A DNA stretch of 64,000 bases from Hyaloperonospora brassicae (Eukaryota > Oomycota > Peronosporomycetes > Peronosporales > Peronosporaceae). Below the pieces are notes generated by a model. That model saw only the letters and a list, made by a program, of their open reading frames with translations. It searched no databases and was not told where the DNA came from. The DNA lies in assembly GCA_947650285.1 (NCBI GenBank), contig CANTFL010000174.1:434001-498000 (forward strand). Direction: 5' to 3'. A program made the position numbers and the translations under genes. This document shows positions 11,206-21,724 of the stretch, piece by piece (positions within the stretch are counted from its first letter, which is position 1; each line of letters begins with the position of its first letter).

Positions 11206-12816
11206 CTACGCGTACGAGCCATCAATAATGACATCATCAATCTTTAGAATCATTCGCACGACTTGGGTGGCAAGTTGCAGCTGTTGCTGCTTGCCAATCA
11301 GGGTCTCAAACACATGCTGCTCCTTCATGTCGTTTGTGCCGGTTGAGTTGCAGTCAATGCCGAGTCGCGGGTTCTTTTCAGCAATCTGCTGCGCGCGCAC
11401 AGCCGAAAGCGAGTCAATAGGGCTCAGACCGCTATTTTCCGCCAGAGCCATTGGAACATCCTCGAGGGCATCGGCAAAGGCGCGAATGGCATACTGTTCG
11501 ATACCCTTGGTGTTATCAGCGTGGTCCCGCACGGCAATACCACAAGCGATTTCAGCGGAACCTCCGCCGTATACGATACGGTTGTTTTTGATCAGGTTAC
11601 GCGTCACGCACATGGCATCATGCAACGAACGCTTTGCTTCCTCCACAATCATCTTGTTTCCACCACGCACCAGCACTGTGATAGCGTCTGAGCTCGCGCA
11701 GTCTTCGATCACGAGCATGCGCTCCTTTGTCGTGCCGAAAGCGACCTCGCGCACGGTACCGGCACGGCCCAGCTTTTCTGCTGTAAGTTCCGAAAATCGC
11801 GGTACGATACGCCCGCCCGTTGCAATAGCAATTAGCTCAAGCTCGACCCCACCGACCCAGCGCACGGCAGGTAGTTCGTTCTGCAACAGCAAGTGGTTGG
11901 CTTCGTCATCAAAGCCCCATTGGCAAATCACCAAGTTGGCTCCGCTATCTTTCACTTGCTTGATCATGGTCGTAAAGTACTCCTGTTCTTGCTTATGCAG
12001 CTGTTCATAGGCCTCGACACTCGTAATATCCACCTTGTGCTTCGTCTTGGGCTTGGGCGGTTCAAACGGGCACGTGAGAATGCACATCTTGGCGTCCTTT
12101 ACTTCCTTGGGCATCTGCGGATGCGAAAAGTCCTTGTCAATGACAATGCCATTGATCAGCGCTGTGTCGCCCAACGTGCCACCCGGTTTGCCTTCGACTT
12201 TAATCAGCTCAAAGTTCACGTCTTTCGTCTCGAAATTGGCCACTTTCATCACCGCATCGACGGCAATTTGCGCCATCTGGCGCTTGTACTTGTTCACAAT
12301 CTTCGACGACAGCGTCGTCATGGCCGTCTCGACCAATGGCGTCGATTCCTGCTCGGAAAACGAAATCACGTCGCCAATCGCTTCCAAGTGCGTGCACGCC
12401 AAGTCACACGCTTCTTCAAAGCCGTCGGCGATGCGCATGGGGTGGAGCCCGTGCGCCAAGAGCTTCTCGGCCTGCTCGAGCAACGCGCCTGCGAGCACCA
12501 CGACGCCGGTCGTGCCGTCGCCAATCTCATCGTCCTGCGACTTGCTCAGCTCCACGAGCAAGTGGGCCACGCGGTGCTCAATGTGCATTTGCTCGAGGAT
12601 CGTGGCGCCGTCGTTCGAGATCGTGACGTCGCCGTCTTGACTGACCAGCATCTTGTCCATGCCGCGCGGCCCGAGCGACGTGCGCAGGAGGTTCGACACC
12701 GTGCGGGCCGCGAGGATGTTGCTCTTGATGGCTTCGATGCCATCGAGGCGCTCCTTCTGCTCCTGGTCGCGCAGGATGATGAACGGGCGGCCGTACTCGT
12801 CAAAGACCATCGACAT
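11206..12816 (-). CDS. CCT5: T-complex protein 1 subunit epsilon (CCT5)
   Basis: One of eight subunits of the cytosolic chaperonin CCT/TRiC, which folds actin, tubulin and other proteins by ATP-driven cycles. The 536-aa product matches the usual length of about 540. Visible family marks are [11 protein letters not shown] at the N-terminus (typical of epsilon), [10 protein letters not shown] (residues 48-57), NDGATIL (68-74), the ATP-site GDGTT (99-103), [10 protein letters not shown] (417-426) and a C-terminal DDVIIDG. I chose the ATG at 12816, followed by a second ATG two codons later. The frame stays open upstream to 13170, but that stretch is low in family similarity and contains a 14-G run, so it is read as 5' leader. 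No intron is needed. Upstream, TTTCACTTTG (minus strand, 13017-13026) partly resembles the oomycete initiator, which is weak evidence for a promoter. Confidence 0.97.
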   Translation of the reverse strand: MSMVFDEYGRPFIILRDQEQKERLDGIEAIKSNILAARTVSNLLRTSLGPRGMDKMLVSQDGDVTISNDGATILEQMHIEHRVAHLLVELSKSQDDEIGDGTTGVVVLAGALLEQAEKLLAHGLHPMRIADGFEEACDLACTHLEAIGDVISFSEQESTPLVETAMTTLSSKIVNKYKRQMAQIAVDAVMKVANFETKDVNFELIKVEGKPGGTLGDTALINGIVIDKDFSHPQMPKEVKDAKMCILTCPFEPPKPKTKHKVDITSVEAYEQLHKQEQEYFTTMIKQVKDSGANLVICQWGFDDEANHLLLQNELPAVRWVGGVELELIAIATGGRIVPRFSELTAEKLGRAGTVREVAFGTTKERMLVIEDCASSDAITVLVRGGNKMIVEEAKRSLHDAMCVTRNLIKNNRIVYGGGSAEIACGIAVRDHADNTKGIEQYAIRAFADALEDVPMALAENSGLSPIDSLSAVRAQQIAEKNPRLGIDCNSTGTNDMKEQHVFETLIGKQQQLQLATQVVRMILKIDDVIIDGSYA

Positions 12817-15800
12817 GGTGGCGGGCGGGCGGCTCGAGCGATGCGCGACGGGGCGGGCGACTCTTTCTTCTGATACTACGCCACGATCGCGCTGCGTGCT
12901 GGGCCAACGAAAGAGATTGGGCCCGGGGGGGGGGGGGGTGACACTCGAGACGGGTACGGGGTAGACGACCCGTTTGGTCGCGGGTCGTGGCAACTGGAGT
13001 GGACTACATGTGTTTACAAAGTGAAACGTCCTGTTCGGTGAGGTTTTGTGCGGGCACAACGAAAAAGGAAAACATGTGCGAGAAACCGAGCGTCCGTTGA
13101 ATGATCGTGGCTGGAAGTGCTTAGAACGAAAGGATCTGCCTCCTGTTGCCGCTCCTAGTGAGACGCACAAGAACTGGTAAAAGTGTTGGAACGGCCGTGA
13201 GCAGTAACCCGTCAGTCTTTGATACCCGCTGGATCGTTCGAACTTTATTGAATCGTAAACACAAAGTGTCGTACTTGCAGCCGATCAAGTTATGGTGGGA
13301 CATGCAATCAGTATCGGGCCACGCCACAATGTTGGTCGTGGTACAAGTGAGCGGTTCGAAACAAATGGTGCACAACTTTGACGGCTACAAATCCAGCAGA
13401 CACAAGGCGGTGGACTTTTGGCGGTGAATACTTGGAATGGTCTACATTGCGACTTGTAATTAGAAATAGCAGCATCATGGCTTATGTAAACCTAACCGTC
13501 GTTTTACGATCGCAGCGTGCATTTGTTGATCGATATCCGATATGATCTCCTCGACTTAGAGACCGTAAGTAGCATAGTTGATTGAAGCATTTGTAACAAA
13601 GCCACAAGAATAATCATTTAGCGGCATCAAGGATACGTACCATACAATATAAATTATATTTTGGACCATCGAGCTCCGTCATCGACACCACCACTTTTGC
13701 GCCCTACCTTGCGATTTAAAGTATCTCCTTATTCACGCCAGGCTATCGCTGAAATGATAAACGTCGCGATCATGATACATGTCATGACTATCTGAAGTAC
13801 TTTTCGTAATTGGTGCAAAATTCGGATATAGAAACAACCTCTGCGTGTCGGAGGACGCAATCGCTGGATGTATATGGCTGCGAGCATTTTCTTCCCTCTA
13901 ATAATCCCAAAAGCCAGATTACTTGCCTTGTGTGTATTGTCCTTATTTACAATCGATGTGGTGATGCAACGATCGAAACAGGTAAAACGGACAACTGCGT
14001 CATTGATTAGTGTAGGAGAGTATAAGGCCACGAGTAGGGCACCTATCTATTGGTCGGGACATCCTACTTTTTCGTTTAAAAAGACGCATCGTTGTCATTT
14101 GAAAGTGTTTGTCTGGTATATCGGTATCGTTTGGATTAACAAAGTTGACAGAGATGTGTGTAAATTGCAGATGACCATTCCTGACAGAATTACTAATTAA
14201 ATTATAAAATAATATATCTTAAATTCCACGTTTTACTTTTTTTGATGCAATTTGGTGTCTTGTATATTGAAAAATGGTACAGGAATAACTTTTACCATCG
14301 ATTTGCTATTAAATTCTCAAATGACATCTAACCTATAATGCCACGTAAATTGTACCGATTTTAACATTACAAAGAAAATATACATCTCTAATAAAACCAT
14401 GATCTTTTCGCGTTATTACCAAATACAAAATTATTCTGGTCTGCATCTTTAATTTATTTCTTGTTTTAACTAATTGAATGCAGAGCTCAAAATTTACTGT
14501 TTTTAAGAATATACACCACCTCTATTCTCTCGTCGACCGCTTGCTGCGGTCTATACCTTGCACCCCAAGGACGTAATGCTCGATCTATTAAGCGTCGTCA
14601 GGTTGTCAGCTGCAATACTATTTTTCTTGTTGACTTCCTCGGACAGATTTTCTCTTGTGAGACTATTGGTAGCTTACGCTTTTCGACCTTGCAAATTCAT
14701 GCACATGAAGTGACTGTTCAGTGGATAAATTGGACGTGATATTGTGGTTGGTTAATGATAATGTCATCATATCTTTACTTCGCGTGGCTTCCTATATGTA
14801 AGGCGAGCACGCAGACCGGTTTCTCCATCCAGCGGCATTATCCGCCGATCGTGAAAGTGGTCGACCGAATTAACTGTCGAAAGCTGGTAACACGCTTTCC
14901 TCTTTAACAACGGCAAAAGTAACACTCCTCCTCCGTCTTCGCACTTTTCGCCGCCCCCCCACTACAATTCACTTACTTCAGCTGTACAATATCATCTTAA
15001 GTATGTCATGCTTGGGTGAGGCAATGAATGTGTTTTTGGGTCATCGATCATAAACTTCGACTCGATGTAATCTAAAATATAAATCATCTTAATGCATGTT
15101 CACAGAACTTGACGCGAATATTGACGATATACAGACTATCCTTCGCTTCAGAATGGATTAGCCGACTGAAGGCCCATTAACATTATATTCGGCTCAATCA
15201 CCGTCTACACAATCTCACATAGAAGTTTCCACAGTTCAAGAGGGTAACTGCCGTCGTGCGAGGCCGATATGAATCGACCTCCATGATCTAAAACGACACG
15301 CCGGTCTGCTATTTGCCGATCCACGTTACAGATACTCCATATAGCGTAATATCCTCGCCTTAACCCACTTCCTCTGTCTTGTCCGCTGCGATATTAGAGT
15401 CATATAAACCATTTACCGACTCGTTGAATTCTTTTCTGCTGATTTTCGTCTCTAAATTGATTTTTTTCTGATGCTTCACGGGCATCGCATTATTCTTTAG
15501 GTCAACCTACCACAGCCGGTGTCTCAATACTTAAACTGAAGACATAATATCCAATGAATGATGTCGAATCGCACTTAATACTTCGGGCCAAAACGATAAA
15601 GTCAAGTTGATTTGCTATGCAAACTGGCCTATCCCATTTCCCGACGATGCTTTGAGGTGCAAAGATCTGCTTTCGCATAGCACCAAATTATGTGGCTTCC
15701 CGTGCGGTGCCCGGTCCGCTCGTTGCAACATTTTGACATATACGCTCACGATATAAAACGGCGCTGGCCGGGTGCATGCAAATTAACATCATATGCAATT

Positions 15801-17047
15801 TTTACAATGAAGCAACATTCAACAAACTGTGCGAATGGTGCGGTCCGTCGAAGTGCACAGCAAAGTACATTCAGCGATTGGGTCTTGCGTCATGGCCGTG
15901 TCAGCATCGTCGATTAACACAGCAATAAATTTTCAATAAATACAAGCGCGTAATGCAGCACTGTCGGGTTTTTTCTCGCCTGTCTTCCTCGGACCTCACA
16001 GCGCGATGGAACGATGGCAAACTCACAAGAAAGTCGTGCCGGCCACTTCATGTGAACGTGCGGTCAAAAGGTTCAAAGTAGGACGAAGCGTTCTAACAAC
16101 ACTACCTTCTTACCCTCAAAGCCCTTGTACATCGACGTGAGGTAAGGACACGTGTCCCTTTATTCGAGTGCAAGATTGGCTGCCTTGAACGTACGAACGA
16201 CCTATCCACGCAAATGTGTTCGAGCGCCTAGAAACGCATGGAAAAGGGGCGAAAGTCTACTTTGCAACGAGTGAACAACGTTAACCGAGACGTCTACAAC
16301 ACGATACATGCCTCATTTGTTCCTTGTGTAAAATGGCGCCTATAGTGTCTTGAGCAGCACGACATGCGTCCAGTCTGTACAACTCAACTTCGGTCGCGAA
16401 TCTCGTTGCGTGCAAGTCTGGCGGAAGCTTTGCGTACGACTCTACAAGCTGTTCAGCGACAGTCTTGCTGGGACTGACACGCGCCAATGCCAATCCTAAC
16501 CAGCTCTTGTCAGCCGCAGCCACTTCGCAGCAACTCTATTGCCGCTAAACGTCCATGTGCATTCTAAAGTAGCCAAACGCAGTAGCAACACTCTATCGTA
16601 GAACGACGAGATAGGAGCCGGACGGCGCCTCGCTCTCATCCTCATGCGGCTGGCAGACGAACGCCTATACAAGTGACACATTGACCGTCATCTTTACGAC
16701 CGCAGTCAGAAGAAACGAGCCAACTCAGCAACAAACCGCAGCACGTTGCGCTATGGGAACCTGGTTCAGCCCGTATACAATACAACGTACGCCAACCAGA
16801 TGCCTTCTTCCGCACGAGAAGTTACCGCACCACATGCATTTCGAGCTGCCAACGCCCGCTTTTCAGGTCTTCTGCCATCTCAAATCTCTCTCTATTTGCC
16901 GGAATAGTGTCACCCACACACACAACGAGCTCCGCCTGCCCAGTCGTGTACGCTAAACGCACCGCCGACGCTCTGACCGACAAGGGACCGCCACCTTCCA
17001 CCGTCTCACGCGCTCTTTCCTCGTCAGCCGATTCCACACATCACAAC
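12817..17047. other. Intergenic region between divergently placed CCT5 and EH-protein genes
   Basis: CCT5 reads leftward and the EH-domain gene rightward, so both promoters must lie in this 4.2 kb. A run of 14 G (12925-12938) sits about 110 bp above the CCT5 start. 13430-16680 is AT-richer and without any convincing gene. Frames such as 13868-14200 and 16281-16523 show no motif. Confidence 0.55.
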
Positions 17048-18349
17048 ATGACGTCCAGTGCCTCGTGCCCCACACCTCCCGCCACTGACCTTCCGCTCGA
17101 TACGCAGCTGTACACGATGATCGAACTCGAGGCCAGTCGCTATCGTGCCTTCTATGCCAAACTCACGACCTCTCTTACAAACTGTTCTCCTCCTCCTCCT
17201 CTCCTCCTCTCTCGCCACGCGGCAGTCACGTTCTTTTGCAAGTCGAGTCTCTCGCACGACCACGTGCAGGAGCTCTACACGCGCATCAAGGAGCTTCGGC
17301 TCTTGCGCGACATGGACCACCTGAACGAGACCGAGTTCGTGCTGGGGATGCACTTTATTGTGTGCCTGACCAAGCGCAAGCTCGTCGAGATCCCGCGGCC
17401 GTTCCCCGTGTACTTGTTCCCGACGTTGGACTTGACGCCCGAAGAACAACGTCCTGTAGCCTACACGTCGCTGTCGTTCTCTCGAGCGGGGAGCGCGTCC
17501 GTGTCATGCAGTGCATTGTCGTCATGGACCGATGCCAAGTCGCTGCTCGCCCTCTTGACAGCAGCGGGTCGTTCGAAACAAGAGGACATTGATGTGCTGT
17601 CGGCTATGCGCCAGTCGATTGCAACAGCGCAGCAGACGCTGCACACGAGCGTCGATCGGGTTTCGGACCAAGTGGACAAGTTGGGCTTTCCTGTGCCCCC
17701 GTTCTTGCGGTCGCTGGACGCTCTGGACGACCTAAAGAGCTTGCTGCAGCAGCACGTGCTTGCAGCCAAAGAGGAGATCCAGAGCATGCAAACTGACGAC
17801 GCGCAGATGCGCAACGTGGCAGTCACGATGGCTCACGACTCTATTGGGGGTGAAAAGAATGCACTTGACTTTGCAAGTGGGTTGACGCAGGAACTTGTAG
17901 CACTCCAGCAGCAGACTGCGCAGCTGATGGCGATGAAAGCGGATTTGGCTGGACGCCTTGCAGCCGTGAAGGCAGGAGACCTGACTGCTGGGGGACGACT
18001 CACTGAGCAATCGAATGGGTCTGCCTCGATTGAGTCCAAGAACCCGAGTTTTGCTCTGTCGAAAGGCGCGTTGACAGTGGGGGAGCTGCGCTCAGCATTG
18101 GCATCAACGGTGCCTGCTAAGAGCTCGGAGCTTGTATCGGCGCACAACCGGAACGCCGTGTCTTGTGAAGACTGGGGTACTTATGGGACTGCGGTCTTAC
18201 GAGAAGCACGTCCTGCTCAGGCACATGGAGTGAAGCTTGTCCGACCATTGACTTCGAACGACCCGTTCGACTTTGCTTCGTCACCTGCTGCCCCGAGCGC
18301 AGCTGATGCAGTAGAAACTAAGAAGTCGGAATGGGACCCCTTTCAGTAA
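17048..18349 (+). CDS. EH-domain protein, Eps15-like endocytic adaptor
   Basis: The 433-aa product begins with a single Eps15-homology (EH) domain at about residues 31-125. The visible core runs AVTFFCKSSL, then the helix ending LRLLRDMD, then ETEFVLGMHFIV, and closes with IPRPFP. EH domains bind NPF motifs in endocytic partners. A long helical, probably coiled-coil stretch (about 165-310) follows. The C-terminus has two DPF motifs (405-407 and 430-432), which in Eps15 proteins bind the AP-2 appendage. The probable role is clathrin-coated vesicle formation at the plasma membrane. The frame is open upstream to 16907, but the ATG at 17048 starts the region that looks like protein. The leading part is Ser/Thr-rich and probably 5' leader. 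The usual EF-hand calcium loop is not obvious. Confidence 0.8.
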   Translation: MTSSASCPTPPATDLPLDTQLYTMIELEASRYRAFYAKLTTSLTNCSPPPPLLLSRHAAVTFFCKSSLSHDHVQELYTRIKELRLLRDMDHLNETEFVLGMHFIVCLTKRKLVEIPRPFPVYLFPTLDLTPEEQRPVAYTSLSFSRAGSASVSCSALSSWTDAKSLLALLTAAGRSKQEDIDVLSAMRQSIATAQQTLHTSVDRVSDQVDKLGFPVPPFLRSLDALDDLKSLLQQHVLAAKEEIQSMQTDDAQMRNVAVTMAHDSIGGEKNALDFASGLTQELVALQQQTAQLMAMKADLAGRLAAVKAGDLTAGGRLTEQSNGSASIESKNPSFALSKGALTVGELRSALASTVPAKSSELVSAHNRNAVSCEDWGTYGTAVLREARPAQAHGVKLVRPLTSNDPFDFASSPAAPSAADAVETKKSEWDPFQ

Positions 18350-20082
18350 GTTCTGTAGGTTTGTAAACTGGCTGGGGCCCGCATGACGTTCTAATGCAAT
18401 TTGATTGAACATCGCCGTACGAGTTGATGAGCAGTTGCTTGGTTGTTCTCTGCAAGGAAGTAGTCAGACATACGAACTCATACATAGTCGACAATCCAAG
18501 AAGCCAAACTAGCGCCGTCTTGTTCAAACACGACGGGAAGCTCAAGATGCACCGAGTGTTGGCGTGAGATCGACATTCTACCACGACGCATCCATTAGAA
18601 ATCGGAGAGCACTGTAGCTTCAATTTGATCAACTTGTGACGGAACCAAATGCCGCTAGGATAAATTCCTGAAGACTGCGATCCTCAAGTCTTGGCTGTAT
18701 GAATGTCAAGCAACGCGACATCCGCTATGTATCTGCAAGGTGAGACCCTAGAAAAGAGATGCTATGCTACATGTCCCCTACCTTTTCTCAGCGGTAGTGC
18801 AATCACCTAACGAAGAGCCAAACTATCTTTGCTGAATGTCGCCGATAGTGATTCCACCGTCGGCATTCCAGCAACTAGCCCCCAGTCCCGTTGGAATGCC
18901 ACACCCTTGTCAACAAGTGCAGCCGCCATTTTCGGCGGCCTATGACACCAATTCTTTCGCATAATCATTGCGTGTCGTGCGCAAGGCTTTGCCGAACATG
19001 GCTACAGCAGGCCTCTCTCGACTCTACCGCCACCCAGTTACCATCAAATATCAGCGGGAACAACACCACGCACATTCTGGTCGTGTCCACCCGCAGTTTC
19101 GATCGATCGGTCTTGTTCATTTACATGTTTCTGTACATATATATTTGTCCCTTTGCGGATGCATCGGCTTGATTGTCGGCCGAGTCCGACTTGCAGCCAA
19201 CCTCTGAAACGTCAGCCGAAAGCGAGGGGTCCACTGACACTATCCTCGACACATTCAAGGCAATCCAAGTTGCTAAGGCCCCATTCAATCGACGGTGTTC
19301 CTGTGACCCCATGTCGTACACGACATGCGGTACAAATCTGCCTGAAACTTGTGGCTCAGCGTCTGTCGCGCCTCAGTCACTAGTTTCGTTCCACGGGCAC
19401 CACGTAAGGGGGACCGCGCATGACGCAAATGCACAGCTTCAACATGCTTTTGTTCACTGAAACCCGCGGTGGTGCTCGTTATGGACCAAACGTCGAGAGT
19501 GGAAGGAAGAAGAAACGCACAAGCGGCGAGAACCAGGATGTGGAATGACGCAAGTGCTGAATGTGATCGAAAGTCGAATTATAACAGCAGACTTTGACGT
19601 ATTGACGAACTTAAAACTACGCAAACAGTAACATGCACAACAACGTGGCCCATGCAGAGTTTGCCGTGGCTTATTTACTTCACACTCGGCCATTGTCAAG
19701 TACAACTGGAATGCGATACTTTGACTTGTGACTGACCAATGTAAAAATTGGATGCAATTTTCACAAGGCCGGTTAATCGCTGCAGCTAGTAGCACAATGG
19801 ATCTTCCGTACGTTCCAATTGATCTTCCGCACCTTCCTATTGTCGATCGATACCATTTAACGAAATACACAAACACAGATTTCGGCTCATTTGCAGAACG
19901 AGGCAAAACCACGACTATGCGGAGTCCCAAGCTGGCACGACGGCCACGGCTAATGAATGATCGAGCAGGCGAACTGTTCTGCGTACTGCATGCTCGAGCA
20001 GTGAGAATACTTTGGATGCATTATGTCAAGAGGTTGTCGATAGTCTTTCGCCGTCTTTGCTTATCGTGCTGTTCTCCTGGCG
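18350..20082. other. Intergenic, no gene recognised
   Basis: Between the EH-protein gene and the gypsy insertion. Short overlapping frames exist at 18891-19460 and 19454-20165, but none has a recognisable domain. The plus frame from 19728 runs open into the insertion point and continues open after it (see findings). Confidence 0.5.
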
Positions 20083-20087
20083 ATATC
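20083..20087 (+). repeat. Target-site duplication ATATC, left
   Basis: ATATC immediately before the LTR, repeated exactly at 28074-28078. Five bases is normal for Ty3/gypsy integrases. Confidence 0.9.
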
Positions 20088-20475
20088 TGTAACGGGGCAG
20101 CCCGTTACATGATATTGTCACTTAAGGAAAGTGACAATAAAGAATATAAGATGGATATTCTTTAAACAATATCACCAAAGTGGTGATATTGAAGGGTCGA
20201 CCAAAGGGTCTGTTCATTGGTTGAAATCTTGATGATATCAACCCACCAATCGCCGCAAGACGCGCGCAATGAGTGGTGACGAGACGTCACCATACATGCA
20301 GTTATATTAGTATAATTGAATTAAGTCAAACGAAGAGACAGTAGTTTAAAGACTTAATTTATTAATATAACAGTTCTACTTTTACCCTACCTACGCTTCC
20401 TCGCTTGCCACGTGTACGTCCGTCGGGGCACCCAAATCCCTTGCGTTAAGTTACGCAAGGGTGTGCCCCGTTACA
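20088..20475 (+). repeat. 5' LTR (388 bp)
   Basis: Begins TGTAACGGGG and ends CCCCGTTACA, a 10-bp inverted terminus. The first 22 bp already form a hairpin (9-bp stem 20088-20096 with 20101-20109). Further hairpins follow, including 9-bp stems around GTGACAATAAAG and the CAAAG loop. A larger nested stem (GGGGCAC with GTGCCCC, enclosing CTTGCGT with ACGCAAG) closes the 3' end. Confidence 0.97.
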
Positions 20476-20477
20476 CC

Positions 20478-20495
20478 TGGTAGCACTTTGTAGTC
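20478..20495 (+). promoter_or_regulatory. Primer-binding site for minus-strand DNA synthesis
   Basis: TGGTAGCACTTTGTAGTC starts two bases after the LTR. The opening TGG pairs with the universal CCA end of a tRNA. The same sequence follows the LTR of the left copy (1812-1829). The tRNA was not identified. Confidence 0.75.
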
Positions 20496-20519
20496 CTTCC
20501 AAGGACCACATCATCCAAC

Positions 20520-21674
20520 ATGAACATGTTGGATGAAGAAGACACCTTTCACGCCACGCGTGAAGGGTTTACCCATTTGAGTGACATCGAATGGGGTGCG
20601 GTAGAACGAATGAGTTCTACCGTAGGCGAACTCGTCGTCAGCACCATGTTGGAGTCTCTAGACAGAGACCAACAACATGCTGCTATCGCCAAGTTCATTC
20701 ACAATGAACTTGCTCTCGAGAGGGAGAAAGTAGCCTTGCTTTACCAGCAAGGCTCTCAACAGGCCGAGCAGTTGAGAGAACTCGGTGCTCAACAGACGGA
20801 GCTGTTGAGACAGCAGCAATTCCATGCTGCTGTGGGCGGGACGGCGCATGCGCGTCGTCCCGAAGTGATGAAAGTCGACATCTCCAAGTACAGTGGAGTC
20901 CCGGAGGACTCCCTGTTACTATGGTTTGTCGAACTCGACAGAGCCCTAAGGGCTCGTCGCGTCGAAGATGAGCAAATGAAACTCACATTTGCTCAGACCC
21001 ACTTGGCAGGGCGTGCCAAAACTTGGTCCCTGGGACTCGAGAGTAGCGACCCAAATGTGTTTAGGTCGCTAGATGACTTCAAGTCCCGGCTCAGACAAAC
21101 GTTTGAGCCGCCACGTGCTGAGTTCAGGGCTCGTTCAGAGCTCCTGAAACTCAAGCAGGGTAAGCGTGATGTGCACGCTTACGCACAACATATACGACTC
21201 CTTGCGAGTAGTATAACTGCAAACCCAGTTCATGAACACACGTTGATTACGGTGTTCATGCAAGGGCTCGCAGAAGGGCCCGTCAGGAGCCACCTGTTCC
21301 GCCTTGAGCTGAATACGCTTGAAGAAGCGATATCAGCCGCGGAACAGGAAGACTTTAGCATGAGACAGGCTCATGCTAGCTCAAACTCTTACCGTCCACC
21401 GAGACGACAAGAGATCGGAGGTCCAGAACCAATGGACCTCTGTTATGTTGAGAGCGAGAGACCTCGCTCTACAAGCAACAAGCGATTGCAGAGGTGCAAT
21501 CGCTGTCAGAAGTTAGGGCACTACGCATACGAGTGTAGTGCTCCGCGCCCAGTACCAAACAGTACTGAGCGAAATGGACGACCATTCGCCAGAAAGGGCA
21601 ATGGGCGTGGGTCCAGCGCTGTTGCGAAGCCGCAACAGCGAGACGGGCCATCAAAAAATGGTCGGGGTCAGTAG
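20520..21674 (+). CDS. gag: Gag polyprotein of gypsy element
   Basis: 384 aa. It forms the virus-like particle that packages the element RNA. Residues 60-100 are a charged, Gln-rich helix, probably coiled coil. Residues 118-285 are the retrotransposon gag (capsid) domain with blocks KVDISKYSG, WFVELDRAL and HAYAQHIR. Residues 326-339 are a complete CCHC zinc knuckle (C-x2-C-x4-H-x4-C), followed by a basic tail. The start ATG lies inside an 11-bp hairpin (20512-20535). A second ATG follows two codons later. The stop TAG (21672-21674) lies in the stem of the frameshift hairpin. The decayed gag at 663-1781 is its relative. Confidence 0.96.
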   Translation: MNMLDEEDTFHATREGFTHLSDIEWGAVERMSSTVGELVVSTMLESLDRDQQHAAIAKFIHNELALEREKVALLYQQGSQQAEQLRELGAQQTELLRQQQFHAAVGGTAHARRPEVMKVDISKYSGVPEDSLLLWFVELDRALRARRVEDEQMKLTFAQTHLAGRAKTWSLGLESSDPNVFRSLDDFKSRLRQTFEPPRAEFRARSELLKLKQGKRDVHAYAQHIRLLASSITANPVHEHTLITVFMQGLAEGPVRSHLFRLELNTLEEAISAAEQEDFSMRQAHASSNSYRPPRRQEIGGPEPMDLCYVESERPRSTSNKRLQRCNRCQKLGHYAYECSAPRPVPNSTERNGRPFARKGNGRGSSAVAKPQQRDGPSKNGRGQ

Positions 21675-21693
21675 GGGCGGAGCGCCCTACTGA
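21653..21693 (+). promoter_or_regulatory. Programmed -1 ribosomal frameshift signal between gag and pol
   Basis: In the gag frame the codons TCA AAA AAT give the heptamer A AAA AAT (21653-21659), a standard slippery site. Eight bases later a hairpin begins, with a 9-bp stem (21668-21676 with 21685-21693) and an 8-nt loop. It covers the gag stop. The -1 frame is open from the slippery site into pol. The arrangement matches known -1 signals in retroelements. Use in the cell is inferred. Confidence 0.8.
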
Positions 21694-21724
21694 TCCAGCA
21701 ACCTCAAGAGAATTTGCAAACCTC

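Noticed and set aside
11893..12873. 326-codon plus-strand frame opposite CCT5
   Set aside because: Arg/His/Leu-rich shadow of a strongly coding GC-rich gene. No domain is seen.
12925..12938. Run of 14 G above CCT5 as a polypurine primer or G-quadruplex
   Set aside because: A plain homopolymer with no retroelement context. It could also be a length error in the assembly.
12817..13170. N-terminal extension of the CCT5 frame
   Set aside because: Not similar to the chaperonin N-terminus, and it includes a 14-G run. The ATG at 12816 gives the normal family length.
17024..17449. Minus-strand 141-codon frame over the EH gene
   Set aside because: Shadow of the EH-domain coding sequence.
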